DNA of 64,000 bases from positions 62,001-126,000 of the forward strand of contig JAEPRB010000024.1 in assembly GCA_016758965.1 (NCBI GenBank), in the 5' to 3' direction. This document shows, in pieces, positions 34,536-45,444 of this stretch. A program made the translations under genes and the position numbers. The DNA comes from Circinella minor. Taxonomy: Eukaryota; Mucoromycota; Mucoromycetes; Mucorales; Lichtheimiaceae. The number at the start of each line of letters is the position of its first letter. Position 1 is the stretch's first letter. The notes under the pieces were generated by a model. The model was not told where the DNA came from. It saw only the letters and a program-made list of their open reading frames with translations, and did not search any database.

Positions 34536-35004
34536 TGCGATAATATAGAAGAAAAAAAAAACAAAGAATAAAAAAAGGGGAGATGAATTTTATGAAGAAA
34601 ATTTATCTTTCTAAGTTACATTAAAATTTTCGCATAATAAAGGTGCTATAATTAATATATCCCTGATTGGAAACCTTTATTTACATTCTTTCTATCAATA
34701 CTGATTTCAAAAACAAACTTCATCCGATAATGGTAAACTCAATGACATATTGTAATATATTATTATATATATTTACTAACAATAAACTCTTGGAAAGTAG
34801 AAGTACATCAATTTATTACCACGGATACATAGATACCTCAAAATACGAAAAAATATATATTCATAGCCATGGGAATAATGTCTTTTTAACGGTCCATACA
34901 TTCCAGAAGTAGATTTTCTTGTACCTGAATAAATACTATACATTATCCAATGAGAGAACAAAGCATATTTGGTATATTTAAGATATATTATAACAGGAAA
35001 ACAA
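34536..35004. other. Intergenic region
   Basis: Upstream of the GT15 gene and downstream of dynactin p24 (both minus strand). A+T-rich; no feature noticed. Confidence 0.6.
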
Positions 35005-35826
35005 TTATTTTGTCCGTTGACGTTCTAAGGCAGTGACGTGTGTTTCCATGGTAGAAAGAATATCGTCCCAAGAGATAAAGATTTCAGATAATGTATTGAC
35101 CTAATCAACATAACGCTAATGAATATTGATACATTTTAAACGTAGAGATAACTTTTTGATTTTTCTTTCTTGTTTACAAACTTACAATTCCATTATAGCT
35201 ATCCATGGATTGTGATATCCTTTTTGTAATGTCATCCAATTGTTTTGCTTGTTCGGCATGCTTTGCTTCTAACGGTGAAAGTTGAGGCCCTAATGTATCC
35301 AACGCTATATATATATATATATATTCAATATACCAGTTTAAGATAAACAGTTATTCTTTTGCTTTTAGAATCAAAATATTTATGATCTATTTACCATCGT
35401 ATTCCGAACCACTCACAACATGTTCTAATGACTTTACTTGTCGAACTTGGGCAGCGAACTTTTCGAGATCATCACTTGCTGCTAATAAAAGCTCGAGTTT
35501 TGTGTCAGTTGTTAACAATTCACGTTCCATAGCCAATGTTGAATCCGCAGGATCAAGTAATTTAACATGAGTGTCATCTATTATTATTATTTTTAAAAGT
35601 ATTACATCACTAATATTTTTAATTCATGTTTTCTATATTCTTTATTATTACATCTTTCCATAAAATCCTTGATCGGTTTGTTGGTTTTATATAATGTGTA
35701 TAGTTCTTTTTTTAACTCGTCAATTCGTTTTGTTGTTGATGTCTTTGTGTTTCGTGGAATATTGGTTTGACCTGCCAATATATATTCTAAATGTCGTAGA
35801 CGTGCTTCAAAACCATGTTCGTCCAT
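35005..35826 (-). CDS. Dynactin subunit p22/p24 (DCTN3-like)
   Basis: A small coiled-coil subunit of the dynactin shoulder/sidearm, which links p150Glued and dynamitin to the Arp1 filament and so supports dynein transport. Exons on the minus strand: 35826-35652, 35577-35395, 35304-35186, 35100-35005; 190 aa against 186 for human DCTN3. It begins MDEHGFEARLRHLEYILAG, has the DTHVKLLDP block after the first intron, and ends with FISWDDILSTMETHV, equivalent to the FVQWDELL block near the human C-terminus. It is largely helical and heptad-rich. Its start is 221 bp from the divergent TONSL start. The family assignment rests on several weak but collinear matches plus length. Confidence 0.8.
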
Positions 35827-36047
35827 GATGTGTTAAATATTTATATATAATATATCTTTGTGGAGAGACACAGAAAACCAAAAAATGAGAAAAGGCACTA
35901 AATAGTAACATACTAATTTTCAATCGCAGCAAAAAAAAAAAAAAAAAAAAAAAGGATACCAGTTTTATTGTTGTCAACAACCTGTCTCTTTCTCTTTTCT
36001 CCGGCTATTGTTACCTTGTGAATGCAGCAACTCATTCTAAGGCAAAA
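35827..36047. promoter_or_regulatory. Compact bidirectional promoter, dynactin p24 / TONSL
   Basis: Only 221 bp separate the two divergent start codons. It contains a run of about 24 A at 35930-35953, the type of nucleosome-excluding tract common in fungal promoters, followed by a pyrimidine-rich patch (CTGTCTCTTTCTCTTTTCTCC) toward TONSL. No TATA box in the usual position for either gene. Confidence 0.6.
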
Positions 36048-39000
36048 ATGGGAAAAGCAGTATATAAAATTGAAATAATCAATGTGTCACCCTTTAAAGA
36101 TGATATTACTCGATTAACAAAAGAAATTGAGGAATTAAGACGTGAAAAGGATCAAAAACGCGAAACTGCGGAAAAAGCTGTCAATTTAGTAGATCTGATT
36201 CTTCAAGATCTCGAGCATATTAATGAAGATCCAGATATTGATCCTGATAGAAATGAATTAAAAGCTGTAAAATATTGTGAATTTGCCTATGATATACTGG
36301 TAAAAGATAAAGACAACAATATAAAACTATTACAAGAATGTTTAAAATATTGGATCGACGTACTTGCAAGGTTGGTTCTCTTGTTTTATTGTTTGTTTGG
36401 TCAAATGAGTACTAGTGAGATAATCAGTATAGTTGTTATATTTATTAATAAATAAAAATTGATTAGATTAAATCGATTTGATGAAGCAATTGATATAAGT
36501 AAACAATATGTCGTTTTATTAAATAATGAGAAGGATCCAATGATATTACATGAAGCCTATCATGAAATTGCTGGGCTTTACTTTTGTCGCGGGTAAAAAT
36601 TAATTTTCTTCCTATCCGTTTATTTCCATATTAAATACTAAAAAAAAATATTTGTTATAGTCACGATGAAGACTATGCCAAATATAATGATTTTGAAGAT
36701 GCTCGCCGATTTTATGATTTGGAACGTAGAGTTTTGGATGAGTTACCTGGTATGAAAACATCAAATAGTAATTTTTAATAATATTAGAGTTACCAACTTT
36801 ATTCAGAAAAAAAAATGGATAATAAACCAATATTTATTATAGCGGATACCGAGCATTTGCAGGATTTGAAGCGGTCATCGGACTTAAATATGGGAATTAT
36901 TGAAGCAAAAGAGATTGGAGGGTTAGAGAGGGCAATAGGTCGTTTAAAGAAGGCATTAGTAGCAGCTGATTCGCTTCGTAGACGTGAAGAGAAACAAACG
37001 ACGTTATGGGAAATAGGCAATGCGTATCGAAACCATGGAGATTTACGAGGGCTTTTGAAAGCTCAAACCACAGAACTCAAACTCCTCCGTCAATATAAAT
37101 GGAAAGATAAAGAAATTCTTTGTCTATTTGAAATAAGTAAATGTTATTTTCTTTTATTTAATATGGAGTATATACATCTATATATTTAGTTGATATAAAA
37201 TTAATAATTTTTTTTATATTATGTTTATTTATATCAGCTCGAACACACTTAGAAATGGGACAATATGATGAAAGTCGAAGTACTTTAGCTGAAATATCAG
37301 GTATATAATGTAATAACATCTCTATTTTAACATGCACTAATGACAAAATGTATTTTCAAAATGGCAGACCTTGTAGATGCAGAAGAAGACCTTACACCAG
37401 AGCTAGTAAGTTATTGAGATTTTATCTTCTTCATTTAATAGTGTCCATTAAGTGTATATGTTGTTAAAAGAAATTTCATTGATTTTATTTTATTTAAGGA
37501 TGCCTTGGAAAATATTGTGGTTCGTATGGAATCATTTAGGGTTGCTATTTCAAAACTTCCTAATACTACTACACTTGGATTAGTACATCGACGAGCTATG
37601 CTATTTTACGAACTCAGTAGGTACACATATCTTTTTTGTTTTTTTGCATAGCTAAAAATACTAAGCAACATATATCAATTTGATTATAGGCCAAACCGAA
37701 TTCGAACAACGAATGTTACATACTGCCTTGGATTCAGCTAAAAAAGGAATTGAAGAAATCGAAAAAGATTCTATATTTGTCCAGCAGTTAGCAGGTCTGC
37801 TTATTAGCTTAAAACAACTTAAAGCAGATATTCTTTGGAAGATTAGACAATCGGTGAGTTTGGAATATATATTGTATTAAGAGGAAAAAACGAAAATAAT
37901 AATTACCAATTTACCTAACATTTTTTTTAATTATATTAGGACATTGAAGAACTACAATCGCTGAATGAAGAAATTCTAGTTGAGATCAGATTATATATTG
38001 AGAATAAACAGCAAAGATTAGAAAATCTAGAAAAAGTTTATGAGCGAATGGCAAATCTTTATTATTACTTTGAACAAGAAGATTTATACGACAAATGGGA
38101 TAAACTATACAATGACTGCTTGAAAGCTCTTGAACCATATGAAAATCAGGTAAACCTACTTTTATTCATTACAATACATTCATATATTGTTTTATTTTTA
38201 GAAGCTTACAAGTGTATATATATATATTCTATTTTACTTAGGATGAAAATATGAATTGGGATCATAATGAAGAAGAAGAATTAAATAATGCAATCGCATC
38301 AATGGACATATCTGCTGCGGAAATTAAAGGAGGAGAAGATGGTAGTACACAAAAGAAGATGGATCCAATTCTGGTAAGTTTAGTACACGTGGTATCATAA
38401 AAGTGTAAAGTTTTATCTTTGCTGGGGTTAGGCTTTTTTTTTTTACTTGCTTAAATTATCCCTTTTTGGCTCACGAAAAAATAGACTGTGCGGGTTGCAC
38501 TTAATATCAACAAAGAAGAAAAAATGTTGAGTATACAAGTTTTTAACGATACAAAATGTATTAGTTGGTTAATGGAACAAGTTGCCCAAAAAGCGTGGGA
38601 AGAGTATGGTTATGAGGTAAGCATTTCTCTTTCTCTTTGATGCTTTGGGAAGGAAAAAAAAAAGGGGAGGGTGGAAATCAAGTTCACAGCAGAATTTTTA
38701 ATATTATTATTTATTTCTATTTTAAAAAGCCAAAAGTATATGAGTTAAAAACAGAAGCTTCAGGAAGTTTATCACCTCAAGTATTGGTTGTCGTTGCAAT
38801 CCAAGGAAACTTTGAACTTGTTTATGCTTGTTATGATGGTAAAAAAAAACATTTCAAAAAGGAAAAAAAAATATATCTGTATATGTAAATACACAACTTT
38901 TTACTAATAAAAAATCAACAGGCTTTCGTGAGAAAACGCCATTAGAAACGTATCAAAACTCATGTGCTCGTAATAAAGTTCCAATACGTCGTAGTGTGGA

Positions 39001-39836
39001 GCAAGCCCTTCAAAATAATGACCGGGCAGATGCACTTGTTTTGGCGGATACATGTAGGCCAAGAAAAATTAGAACAAAGAACCAAATATTTGTTTGGATG
39101 ATAAGACGAAGAGAAAACCTGGCTCATGCATATTTTTTTACTTCTTTATTTAGGTCTTGTATCCTGTGACATTCCTATTATATGCGATCTTTTAAGTCGT
39201 ATTAAACAGGTGACCAAAGTAGATCTCTCCGGCAATGTTTTATGTAACATGTTTTATCTAGTTATGGGTATTGATATTGGTATTTGTTGTTATTGTATTG
39301 ACTAACGTAATTATATATATATATATATAATTTGTTTACTTATAGACGATCACGACATTATTGAACTTTTCAAACATATCAAAGATTTACATTATGTGGA
39401 CCTTAGTAGCAATCGTATTACATATAAAACTATCGCACGACTTGCATATCCAAATCTTGGTTGGGGATCATTCAGTTATAATCCTTTAGGATCTGAGGTA
39501 TTGACTTACCTACCAGAGCTTTTAAGAAAATGTCCACGACTCGACTCATTGGATCTTCAATCATGCGATATTGACAATTATACCCTCCAAGATATTTCAT
39601 CCCACGAATATCAACAATATTCCGGTAATAACGAACAATCAATATCATATACTTTTTATATGATGATGAAACATATTATGATTGATGGCTAAATACTAAA
39701 GGGTTTATATATTCTATATGTAGGTCACAGGCTTAGTTCTCTCAATTTAAGTAATAACGCTCTTATTACTGATAGTTCTTTTGAGAAATGGCAACCGTTA
39801 CTTCAAAAGTTGTTAATCAATAATGTAGAATTCTAA
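36048..39836 (+). CDS. Tonsoku-like (TONSL) replication-fork repair protein, no ankyrin repeats
   Basis: TONSL/Tonsoku acts at stalled forks with MMS22L and reads newly made histones. Sixteen exons: 36048-36370, 36467-36592, 36661-36749, 36807-37136, 37238-37300, 37368-37405, 37499-37616, 37690-37853, 37940-38149, 38242-38373, 38485-38616, 38730-38838, 38922-39053, 39154-39243, 39346-39624, 39724-39836; 815 aa. Residues about 30-480 are TPR-type helices (for example ALVAADSLRRREEKQTTLWE, IGNAYRNHGDLRGLLKAQ). A short acidic linker (HNEEEELNNA) leads to a ubiquitin-like domain (TVRVALNINKEEKM, then ISWLMEQVAQKAWEEYGY). Leucine-rich repeats follow (KVDLSGN, YVDLSSNRI, LDSLDLQSCDI, LSSLNLSNNAL). 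This order matches TONSL except that the ankyrin block between the TPRs and the UBL is absent. The ATG at 36048 is the first Met of the frame. Confidence 0.85.
39313..39331. repeat. TA dinucleotide repeat in a TONSL intron
   Basis: An (AT)n run inside the intron 39244-39345. Similar AT microsatellites occur at 3721-3740, 35306-35325 (a dynactin p24 intron), 41752-41770 and 24745-24760. Confidence 0.8.
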
Positions 39837-40073
39837 TATTGTAAATAAATATTTTTATATGTACATAATTTAAAACAACACTGCAATGAAAAGGTTTATT
39901 TTTCTATTCTTGCAAGGGATAACGCACTTGATGGTTAGACTTCACGAAGAATAAGAAAAAAATGAAAAAGCAGGGCATTATTAGATCTGAGATAACCCAT
40001 GCTCAGTTATTTTTTTTTCAGATACTTTGAAGGGTTGTTGGTGTAAGAAATTGAATAAGTCGCTCTCTTGTTC

Positions 40074-41720
40074 ATGTTTTGTACTGTGCGAAGATTATTT
40101 TCAAAAATACCGACAAGAGCTTATGCTCTTTGTGCAGAATTAGTCCTTATTGTATGATAATTTCCTATACTATAAGCTATATTAGATAAAGATCATATCC
40201 AGCCAACAACTAATCATTTTTCTTCATTTGTAGATATTTGGTACTGTTCTCGTAATTTTCGACCTTTCATTTAATCCAGGCAAGTAGCAAAAAAAAAAAA
40301 AGACGAATGAAAAATATACGAAATGATATACTAAGCAGTTGAATAGATCCAAAGTATGCTGAACGATATGCTGATTTTTTCATCTATCTGGCACTGGGTG
40401 GAGTGATTGCCATGTGGAGTGTATTTGGTGTCGTGGTAACATGGAAGGTATACCTTATACACATATGATAGAACATGCATGACAGGTCCATTATAAGAAA
40501 AATATTTAAAATATGATTTCACATATTTACTTATATAGCGATGGCGTAAAGGAATAAATATATACTTTTATCTTCTTATCATACTCGACGGTGTTCAAAT
40601 ATGTTTTGGTATTCTACATATCATTCTCCTCTTTACATTATATCGTCAAAGATATGTCGACTTTTGCCTCAGTAATGAGAGCGACCATTTCTTTTGGTTT
40701 TCACTCGGATATTCAAATGACGATGAAGTAAAAGCGTTGACGGATCATTGCTTACAACACTGGTCGAGATTTGCTCTTCAACGCACATTAACATGGGCCG
40801 TATTCAGTCTTGTACTTGTTTTCTGCACGATCCTCATCAATCGTTACCATGTCAAAGTAAAGCACGCACATCAGAACGAAATTCAAGCTACTGGCTGGCC
40901 AGATATGGAAGACAACAAACCGATGGTCCCAATTGTACGTAGCAGTTGTGATAATGCTAATGAGAGTCGAAACAACGGTCATTCACCATCAGCACCGTCC
41001 TCTGAAAAATTGGCAATGCCATCACCGCCACCTAATTATTGGGAAAGCCAGCATGGACAAAATGATAGTAATAGCAGTCTAACAGACCAACATTCTCATA
41101 ATCAACAATCACAACAACAAGAATATGATTATTTTAGTCAAATGAGACAAACAGAGGAAGATGACACTCTGCTATACCGCCGCCGTGATCGATTGCACAG
41201 TGAAATAGCACGACAACGTGGTCATAAAAACTATCAACATAATAGCCACTTGCTTCGCTCAGCATCACCTTCGGCAGCTTCGACATCTGGAGATAATTTT
41301 ATTCATCCGCTTGATTTAAGACGAAAATCAGCAATGTCGTCAGAAGAACAACGGCAACTACATGACGAGGATAATGAGGATGAATTCGGATATCGACCAC
41401 CGTCACCACCACCACCGAGACTTTCAATTAGCAATGATAAGATAACATCGTCATCGGAAAAAATGGATTATGATTTGTTCCGGAGACAACCGCACCGTTT
41501 AAGTGTCGTTCATGCTGATCCACCTGAAACCATCACCATGTCCCGTCGCCGAAACAAACCACAATGGTTTCAAGAGGAGCACCATACTCTACTGGAAGAC
41601 ACTGATGATGCAGACCACATAGGTGGTGGAAGTTCGAATTACAAAGGGAATTATAAGATTGAAGGCGACGATAATGACATTGTTGATGATAAATACGAGC
41701 GAGCCCATTTAAGAGACTAG
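40074..41720 (+). CDS. Four-TM membrane protein with long disordered cytosolic tail, unknown function
   Basis: I do not recognise this gene. Exons: 40074-40151, 40234-40279, 40347-40447, 40539-41720; 468 aa. Four hydrophobic segments are visible: CAELVLIIFGTVLVIF, FIYLALGGVIAMWSVFGVVV, YFYLLIILDGVQICFGILHI and LTWAVFSLVLVFCTILI. The loop between TM3 and TM4 has two or three Cys and could be lumenal. From about residue 180 the protein is hydrophilic and low complexity, with Gln/Ser/Asn runs, Arg clusters (LYRRRDR, MSRRRNKP), and a proline motif (YRPPSPPPPRLS). Charge suggests the tail is cytosolic and a phosphorylation target. Four TMs with a tail recalls MARVEL/tetraspan proteins, but I see no diagnostic motif. 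The ATG is the first after an in-frame stop. Intron 2 uses a GC donor. Confidence 0.8.
40280..40346 (+). other. GC-AG intron in the four-TM protein gene
   Basis: The donor reads AATCCAG|GCAAGT and the acceptor ends GAATAG. The join gives SFNP-D-PKYAERYADFF in frame with TM2, whereas reading through meets TAG five bases later. It is the second GC-AG intron in this window, and both share the strong GCAAGT context. Confidence 0.75.
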
Positions 41721-42039
41721 TTATTATTGTCCATGTTATACTGTGTCTCAATATATATATATATATATATGTATTTGTATTTGTATTTATAAAATTATAT
41801 GACACTTACACAAAAAAGAAAAATAATAAAAGTAAAAAGAAAAATACACAAAAAGAATATGGAGAACGGGGTAATAAAAGGTGGTTAATATACTTTGGCG
41901 ATTGAATCATTAAAAGATGCTATGAAAAAGGAAGAATATAAAGAATAAGAAATGCACAATAATATTTTGGAATATGCAACATGTAGTTTGTATAATAGAG
42001 TCGAAATGATAATTGTAGTTGATTGTTTTTTTTTATTGT
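41721..42039. other. Intergenic region, convergent ends
   Basis: A 319-bp spacer between the four-TM gene (+) and glyoxalase II (-), with an AT repeat at 41752-41770 and TTTGTATTTGTATTTAT repeats. No gene. Confidence 0.6.
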
Positions 42040-43602
42040 CTATCGAAATGTGTCCTTCAGTTCCCGTAACGTAGCCAGCGTTTCCACAGGATCATTTTTT
42101 CCAGTAAATAATTGGAGCGATTGCTCATTGACTCGCAAAAACGGATTATACATTTTTTCTTGTGCAATCGTTGACGGAACTGTAATTGATTTATCTTGAC
42201 ACCAAGCCCATTTAGCCATTAATGCCTCGTTCTGAGGCTCTACTGTCAATGCAAACTAAATATAACAATTATTATTGTTAGCTGTCCATATAGCTTATTT
42301 ACTATTTTTTTAAATTATCTTTGATTATACCAACCTTTAAATTGTCTCTTGTATACTCATGGCCACAATACACCCAAGTATCATCTGGTAACTTTGTGAT
42401 TACATGGAACAGAATCCGGTACATATCACGTGCATCACCTTCGAAGAACTTTCCTATTCCGGCAATAAATAGAGTGCTTTTTTTTTTACACATATAATTG
42501 TGAGATTCTTTTGGTCGTTTCTTTTTTCATTTAAATTCTATCACCTTAATTACTCTTCTCTATATGTCATATAATTATGTTGATCCTGATCACCATAACA
42601 AATCCTTATAGTTTTCCCCTTCTTTGTTCCCATAAACCAGTATTAACATGTCAATTAACACTTACTCTCCAGTAAATACAGCTTTTTCGTTTGTTGCAGG
42701 ATCAACGACATAATAACACACGTGGCCCTTTGTGTGGCACGGCGTATGTAAAGGAGTGATCTCTAATGAACCAAGCTTGAATTCTTCGTGATCTTTGCAA
42801 ACATAATTAATTTCAGGAATACGAGCATCTGCACCATAGACTGCTAAACCAGGTTTCTTGGCTAATAATATTTTGTTGTTGTTGTTTTGATTAATAATGA
42901 AAAAAATAAAACGGGAAAATTGTATTTTTTTTTTAATGAAAAAGAAACATAAACAAATAGCTTTTGCCCATTTCGTGTCACCCGGATCCTATAATAAAAC
43001 CAAAAAAAAACCCGCCCTCCATTTTTTCTTTGTATATCCCCTCTTTTTTTTTGTACCCCCCAAAAAAAACTGTTTTTTTTTTCGCTCTCTAATTTCTTTT
43101 CTTTTTTTCGCTCTCACCCCCCGTTTTGCCGAAACCAAAAAAGAAAACAAGAAACCTACCAACTATTTCAATATTTCCTCCACAATGATCGTGGTGATGA
43201 TGTGTTGTTAAAACGCTATTGACAAAAAAGAAGGAGTTTGTTTATAGGAATGTTCGATAATTGACACAAACAAATAATCATACCTTGAAAGTTTCGCTCC
43301 AGTTTGGCTGATTACGTTTAAAATCTTGATAGGCTCTACCCTATAAACATTTATAATTTCATCAGTTCATCATCATTATCCTCATCATCAAATCATTTAT
43401 TTATTTTCTCCATAATAGCGTATGTAAACACATTTAATAACATCCCACTTGTTTTTTTCTTCTATACCATTTGCATAATAAACATATAAAGAAAGGTTGA
43501 AAATAATACTTACGGATCAATAACTGCAGCTTCTTTTGTTTTATCGTCAATCAAAATATAAGAATAGTTATCTTCTAATACACCAATAGGAATGATTTTC
43601 AT
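42040..43602 (-). CDS. Hydroxyacylglutathione hydrolase (glyoxalase II)
   Basis: Hydrolyses S-D-lactoylglutathione to D-lactate and glutathione, completing methylglyoxal detoxification. Exons on the minus strand: 43602-43514, 43340-43284, 43215-43160, 42861-42666, 42476-42335, 42255-42040; 251 aa, the normal length. It starts [20 protein letters not shown]. The metallo-beta-lactamase metal motif [11 protein letters not shown] is intact, as are [31 protein letters not shown] and [14 protein letters not shown], which supply the remaining metal ligands and the substrate-binding region. No targeting peptide is evident, so a cytosolic location is likely. Introns include very T/A-rich homopolymers (about 42900-43140). 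All junctions keep frame. Confidence 0.95.
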
Positions 43603-44526
43603 TATTTATGCCGTGATATTTTTCGATTAAAAAAGGAACGAAAAAAAAAATAGTAAAAAAAAAGAAAGAAAATAAAGACTTGTGAAAAGAAGGAAAAAAA
43701 AAAAACCAGAAAGAAGACAAAAAAAAAAAAAAAAAAAAAAAAAGAAGAAACCACTCTGTTCTTTGAGAAAAAGACTTGTTCAATTGATATATAATCTGCG
43801 CACTTAATAGAAGTTTCTTCGTTGGAAAATTGTGATCTTGCTTCACAACACAAAGGTCCGATGTATTATTTATTATTATTATTAACATTTCCCTTTCAAA
43901 AACTCAAATCTTCATCCTTTTATTCTGTTTGGGGTAGCCAATAAAATTGCTTATGCTTGCACCCCTCCAATAAAACAGATAACGTATTTCTTGCGGGATT
44001 TTTTCTTTATTCCCCTTTTATAACTCATAATAATTACACTCCTTTATACACATAGTTTCAATTCATTGTAAGTTATACGAATATTCATTTTTTTTGTTAA
44101 AATAACATATCTATCTATCCACACTCCTCTTCTTTTCCTCTCTCTTTTATATATATGTTGTCATAATGAAATGATTAAAATAAAATATATTGTTTATATA
44201 GAAAAGAGAAAAAAAAATCCATCGAAAAAAGTTTTTATAATGGTATTGTTATTCTTTTTTGACAGTAATACCGAATGTGGAAAAACGGCAAAAACTATTG
44301 TCACATGAGAGTTTAGTGATATATTTATATATAATTCATCTTTTTACAACAAGTTTTATTTAAAAAAAAAAGTGTTCCGCAATATATTTTTTCTCGAATG
44401 CTTTTACTCTTCTGCGCGAGCCTATTTTTGATTTAATGTACAATTTTTAGTTTTGTGTGAGATGATCATTAAGAATGTTCTTTTTGACTTTCCTTTCCTG
44501 TAGACCTCCTCTTATTTATTTTTTAT
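43603..44526. other. Intergenic region with long homopolymers
   Basis: Lies upstream of glyoxalase II (-) and downstream of NDUFB8 (-). A runs near 43635-43745 (the longest about 23 A at 43721-43743) make spurious poly-Phe ORFs on the minus strand. A possible extra NDUFB8 exon ending at 44447 falls here. Nothing else seen. Confidence 0.5.
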
Positions 44527-45218
44527 CTACTCCTTTATAATACTTACTCCACGAGATCTAACATCATATTCACGCGATCCTAACTCAGCCTTCAAACCAT
44601 CATAGGGATATGTGCGTCGAGTCTATAATAAATAGTAAAAATATTTGATTTGTTCAATGTTTTGACCCGTATATACAAGACCCTTCTTTTTCCATATTTA
44701 AAAACTTACAGCTGGGGATTCGGGATAAGTCTTATAAACTAAATAAGAAAAACCACCAATAGTAGCGGCAAGAAAGCCCAATTGAGCCAAAGCCTTGTAG
44801 GGGCTGTAGGTGTGAAGATCAGGTGCCCAAACACCCATTAATTCATCTTCTTCATGAACCTATATATTTATATAGTATACAAATATCCATTTAATTTACA
44901 TTCTTTCACATTTATCGCTCATTTAATCTCGCGTTTTTCAATTTTTTATTGTCCATTTGCTGCTTGTTGCTATGTAACGTTTTTTTAATATATTACCGCT
45001 TCACCAAAGTTACGTTTGTCTTGAGGATCCCACCAACCGAAAGGACCACGAGATTGTGCACTCCATCGTGGCAAATTGGGATAATCTCCAATTTGGGGAT
45101 CTTCAATGACTTCTCCAGTATCCAAAGTCGATTGCGAACGAATCGAAGCAGCCATCAAGGCAGGTCGTTGAGCGGCCAAACGCGCATTGAATAATCGTGT
45201 CGAGGTGCGCAAAGCCAT
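44527..45218 (-). CDS. NADH:ubiquinone oxidoreductase (complex I) accessory subunit NDUFB8/ASHI
   Basis: An inner-membrane accessory subunit of respiratory complex I. Exons on the minus strand: 45218-44997, 44859-44710, 44622-44527; 155 aa. The N-terminus (MALRTSTRLFNARLAAQRPA) is basic and hydroxylated, a mitochondrial presequence. Family blocks: DPQIGDYPNLPRWSAQSRGP, FGWWDPQDKRNFGE and GVWAPDLHTYSPYKA, then one TM helix (LGFLAATIGGFSYLVY) and a tail with YPYDGLKAELG. The end is uncertain. Reading through gives SIIKE and a stop at 44527; a GTAAGT donor after RSRG could instead join a last exon at 44497-44447. A complex I subunit argues against a fermentative yeast lineage that has lost complex I. 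Confidence 0.88.
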
Positions 45219-45444
45219 TATTAATTAGTAGTTTGTTAAAGCTTCTACTTTTTTTTTTTTTGCTTTTAAAGCTACACAAAACCCAGCGTTGTTTGGGTCT
45301 ACCCAAACCACAGCCAGCGCTTGTGACTTTCGGAACCGTGACGTCAGATTGAAAACATGGCAATTTTAAGTATGTTGCTTTGTAGCAACCAAAAAAGTTT
45401 CTCTTTATTTTTTATTTTTGCTACTATAACTAATATACTAGTTT

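Noticed and set aside
43568..43888. Poly-Phe ORFs upstream of glyoxalase II
   Set aside because: Generated by A/T homopolymers.
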